NCBI RefSeq assembly: GCF_002860325.1
Contig: NZ_PKOJ01000001.1
Span: 434,001-498,000 of the forward strand
Direction: 5' to 3'
Origin: Neptunicoccus cionae
GTDB lineage: Bacteria; Pseudomonadota; Alphaproteobacteria; Rhodobacterales; Rhodobacteraceae
DNA: 64,000 bases
Positions within the stretch are counted from its first letter, which is position 1. Each line of letters opens with the position of its first letter. Position numbers and translations under genes: made by a program. Under the pieces are notes generated by a model. It did no database searches. It was not told the origin of the DNA and saw only the letters and a list, made by a program, of their open reading frames with translations. This document shows, in pieces, positions 62,841-64,000 of this stretch.

Positions 62841-63227
62841 ATGGCCGCACTTGAAAAAATCCTCCACGTCGAAGATGACGCTGATATCCGGGAAATAGCT
62901 AAAATCGCGCTGGAGATGATTGGCGGCTTTGACGTGCACCAATGTGCCTCCGGCCATGACGCTATTGCTGTGGCCGAAGAGTATGCACCGGACCTTATTT
63001 TGCTGGATGTAATGATGCCGGTGATCGGGGGGGAGGATACACTGCGGGAGCTGCGCAAGATATCAGCGCTAGATGGGGTGCCTGCCGTATTCATGACGGC
63101 TAAAGCCCATCAAAAGGAAAAGCAGGCTTTGCTGGATCAGGGGGCGAAAGCTGTGATCGTGAAGCCGTTTGATCCGACCACTCTGGCGGATGAGATCCGC
63201 GCGATCTGGGACGGGCAGGAGGCCTGA
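62841..63227 (+). CDS. Single-domain response regulator (CheY-like)
   Basis: 128 residues, a stand-alone receiver: acidic pocket HVEDDADIRE, phospho-acceptor Asp in LILLDVMMPVIGGEDTL, conserved Thr in FMTAKAH and Lys in VIVKPFDP. No output domain. It begins 13 nt after the hybrid kinase stop and is surely co-transcribed, so it is a probable phosphorelay intermediate or target. Confidence 0.93.
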   Translation: MAALEKILHVEDDADIREIAKIALEMIGGFDVHQCASGHDAIAVAEEYAPDLILLDVMMPVIGGEDTLRELRKISALDGVPAVFMTAKAHQKEKQALLDQGAKAVIVKPFDPTTLADEIRAIWDGQEA

Positions 63228-63239
63228 CAGCCTGCCTGA

Positions 63240-63259
63240 GGGGGCAAGGTGCCCCTTCT
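63240..63259 (+). terminator. Terminator-like hairpin after the response regulator
   Basis: GGGGCA (63241-63246) and TGCCCC (63250-63255) form a short GC stem with a 3-nt loop, followed by TTCT. It lies between the convergent response-regulator and Hpt genes. Confidence 0.5.
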
Positions 63260-63276
63260 GGAAAGCCAACTATAGA

Positions 63277-63600
63277 TCAGGTATTTATCGCATCCTGTAC
63301 GTGGCCGATAAGGCTTGTGACACCGTCACACAAAGCACTGCTGTAGCCGCCTTTTTCAATAGCTGCATTAACGTCTGTTTCCAGATTGGCAGCAAAGCTA
63401 CCCAGTGCATTAAAGCCCAAAGTACCAGCCAGCCCGTGGATCTTGTGCACGATAAAGCGCAACTCGTCCATGTCATTGGCTGTGCAGGTACCTTCGGTCA
63501 GCTTTGCGTGAAGCGCTGAAAGACGTTCTTCCCGCTCGGGCAGGCTGCTCACGAATTTTCCCCGAATTTCCAGAAGCTTGTCAGACAGTGCCGGGTTCAT
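63277..63600 (-). CDS. Histidine phosphotransfer (Hpt) domain protein
   Basis: 107 residues, all helical. The phospho-accepting His lies in FIVHKIHGLAGTLGFNAL, matching HxxxG-x-x-x-x-LG of Hpt domains. The ATG shares TGATG with the stop of the gene upstream. It converges on the hybrid kinase pair and is the natural shuttle between receiver domains there. Confidence 0.87.
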   Translation of the reverse strand: MNPALSDKLLEIRGKFVSSLPEREERLSALHAKLTEGTCTANDMDELRFIVHKIHGLAGTLGFNALGSFAANLETDVNAAIEKGGYSSALCDGVTSLIGHVQDAINT

Positions 63601-64000
63601 CAGAAGCCCATTTCCATCTTGGTGACGTTTTTGGCTGACGGATGTTTCAGGCGGTTCCGAATGGTGTCTATCTTGCTGGACCAGCCGTTGTTCTTTGGAA
63701 GACGGCGCAAGGATTGCGCAGCGGTTTCGGCAGAATCTACGGCCTTATACAGCGGCTCAAGCGTGTTCTTACTGCTGAAGAAGCCACATTTGACAGGTTG
63801 CCCCATGACCAGCTGCACATCCATTTTGGCGCCATTGTCATAGACAAGTTCCATATCCCGGATCGACATTGAGATCTCACCGGGCAGGTCATTGAACGTA
63901 TCCATTACAACCTTGTGGCAGATGGCTACAAACTGGCCGTTGCCCCGATAGCTGAGGAAAAATTCACTCCGGCGCAAGTTGTCGGAAATCGCTTCGGCAA
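63600..64000 (-). CDS. Unidentified protein next to Hpt, cut by the window edge
   Basis: The C-terminal ~133 residues of a gene entering from the right edge; no true start is visible, since the in-frame TTG at 63977 is preceded by open frame (AEAISDN). Visible sequence: LSYRGNGQFVAICHKVVMDT, DMELVYDNGAKMDVQLVMGQ and a charged end. I do not recognise the family. The 1-nt overlap with the Hpt gene suggests a linked signalling role. Confidence 0.6.
   Translation of the reverse strand, partial: AEAISDNLRRSEFFLSYRGNGQFVAICHKVVMDTFNDLPGEISMSIRDMELVYDNGAKMDVQLVMGQPVKCGFFSSKNTLEPLYKAVDSAETAAQSLRRLPKNNGWSSKIDTIRNRLKHPSAKNVTKMEMGF

Overview
The window reads as chromosome of a marine Rhodobacteraceae (Roseobacter-group) alphaproteobacterium. 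Supporting signs are a DMSP lyase gene (dddP) with all six metal-ligand positions conserved, an alphaproteobacterial general-stress (EcfG-type) promoter, an IRO-type iron box, TRAP and betaine transport, and a C-P lyase cluster of alphaproteobacterial layout. Genes are dense, GC is moderate to high, and many neighbours overlap by 1-10 nt. I saw no rRNA, tRNA, CRISPR array, phage or intact insertion sequence.

Layout. 1-279: start of a secreted protein running off the left edge. 0.6-6.1 kb: membrane genes (Na+/H+ antiporter with a cyclic-nucleotide-binding domain, HlyIII, AI-2E family, YihY/BrkB). 6.1-8.5 kb: a four-gene envelope-stress operon that starts with a 22-24 residue membrane peptide missed by ordinary ORF length cut-offs; it has an EcfG-type promoter and a clear terminator. 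8.8-21.4 kb: a quaternary-amine locus with a betaine-type ABC transporter, two choline-kinase-like phosphotransferases, two FAD/GcvT demethylating dehydrogenases, an inositol-monophosphatase-family phosphatase and a DeoR-type regulator. Copies of ATCAACAAA lie in both of its control regions. 21.4-36.2 kb: a carboxylate-degradation region with acyl-CoA dehydrogenase, thiolase, GntR/FCD regulator, dddP, an operon of two enoyl-CoA hydratases, a TRAP transporter and an acyl-CoA ligase, and then a kinase plus a second acyl-CoA ligase. One palindrome, ideal form TTAGTGTC-N-GACACTAA, occurs at three control regions here and suggests a single regulon. 36.4-40.6 kb: an RND efflux pair. 40.7-53.1 kb: phosphonate uptake and C-P lyase genes (phnCDEE, a hexapeptide acyltransferase, phnF, phnGHIJKLN, phnM and a DUF1045 gene). 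53.3-59.4 kb: an iron-related operon (two unknown small genes, hemP, two imelysins, a di-heme DUF1111 protein, a Tat-exported DUF1513 protein) behind an IRO-type box. 59.7-64.0 kb: a hybrid histidine kinase, a receiver protein, an Hpt protein and a gene cut by the right edge.

Two systems look little described. The first is the phosphorylation-centred amine locus (kinases, phosphatase and a DeoR sensor together with demethylating dehydrogenases). The second is the palindrome-linked set of kinase, acyl-CoA dehydrogenase, CoA ligases and thiolase, which resembles the phosphorylation-dependent 4-hydroxyacyl-CoA route known from bacterial levulinate catabolism and mammalian ACAD10/11. The DUF1045 protein has two HxT motifs of 2H phosphoesterases and may replace PhnP, which is absent from the window.
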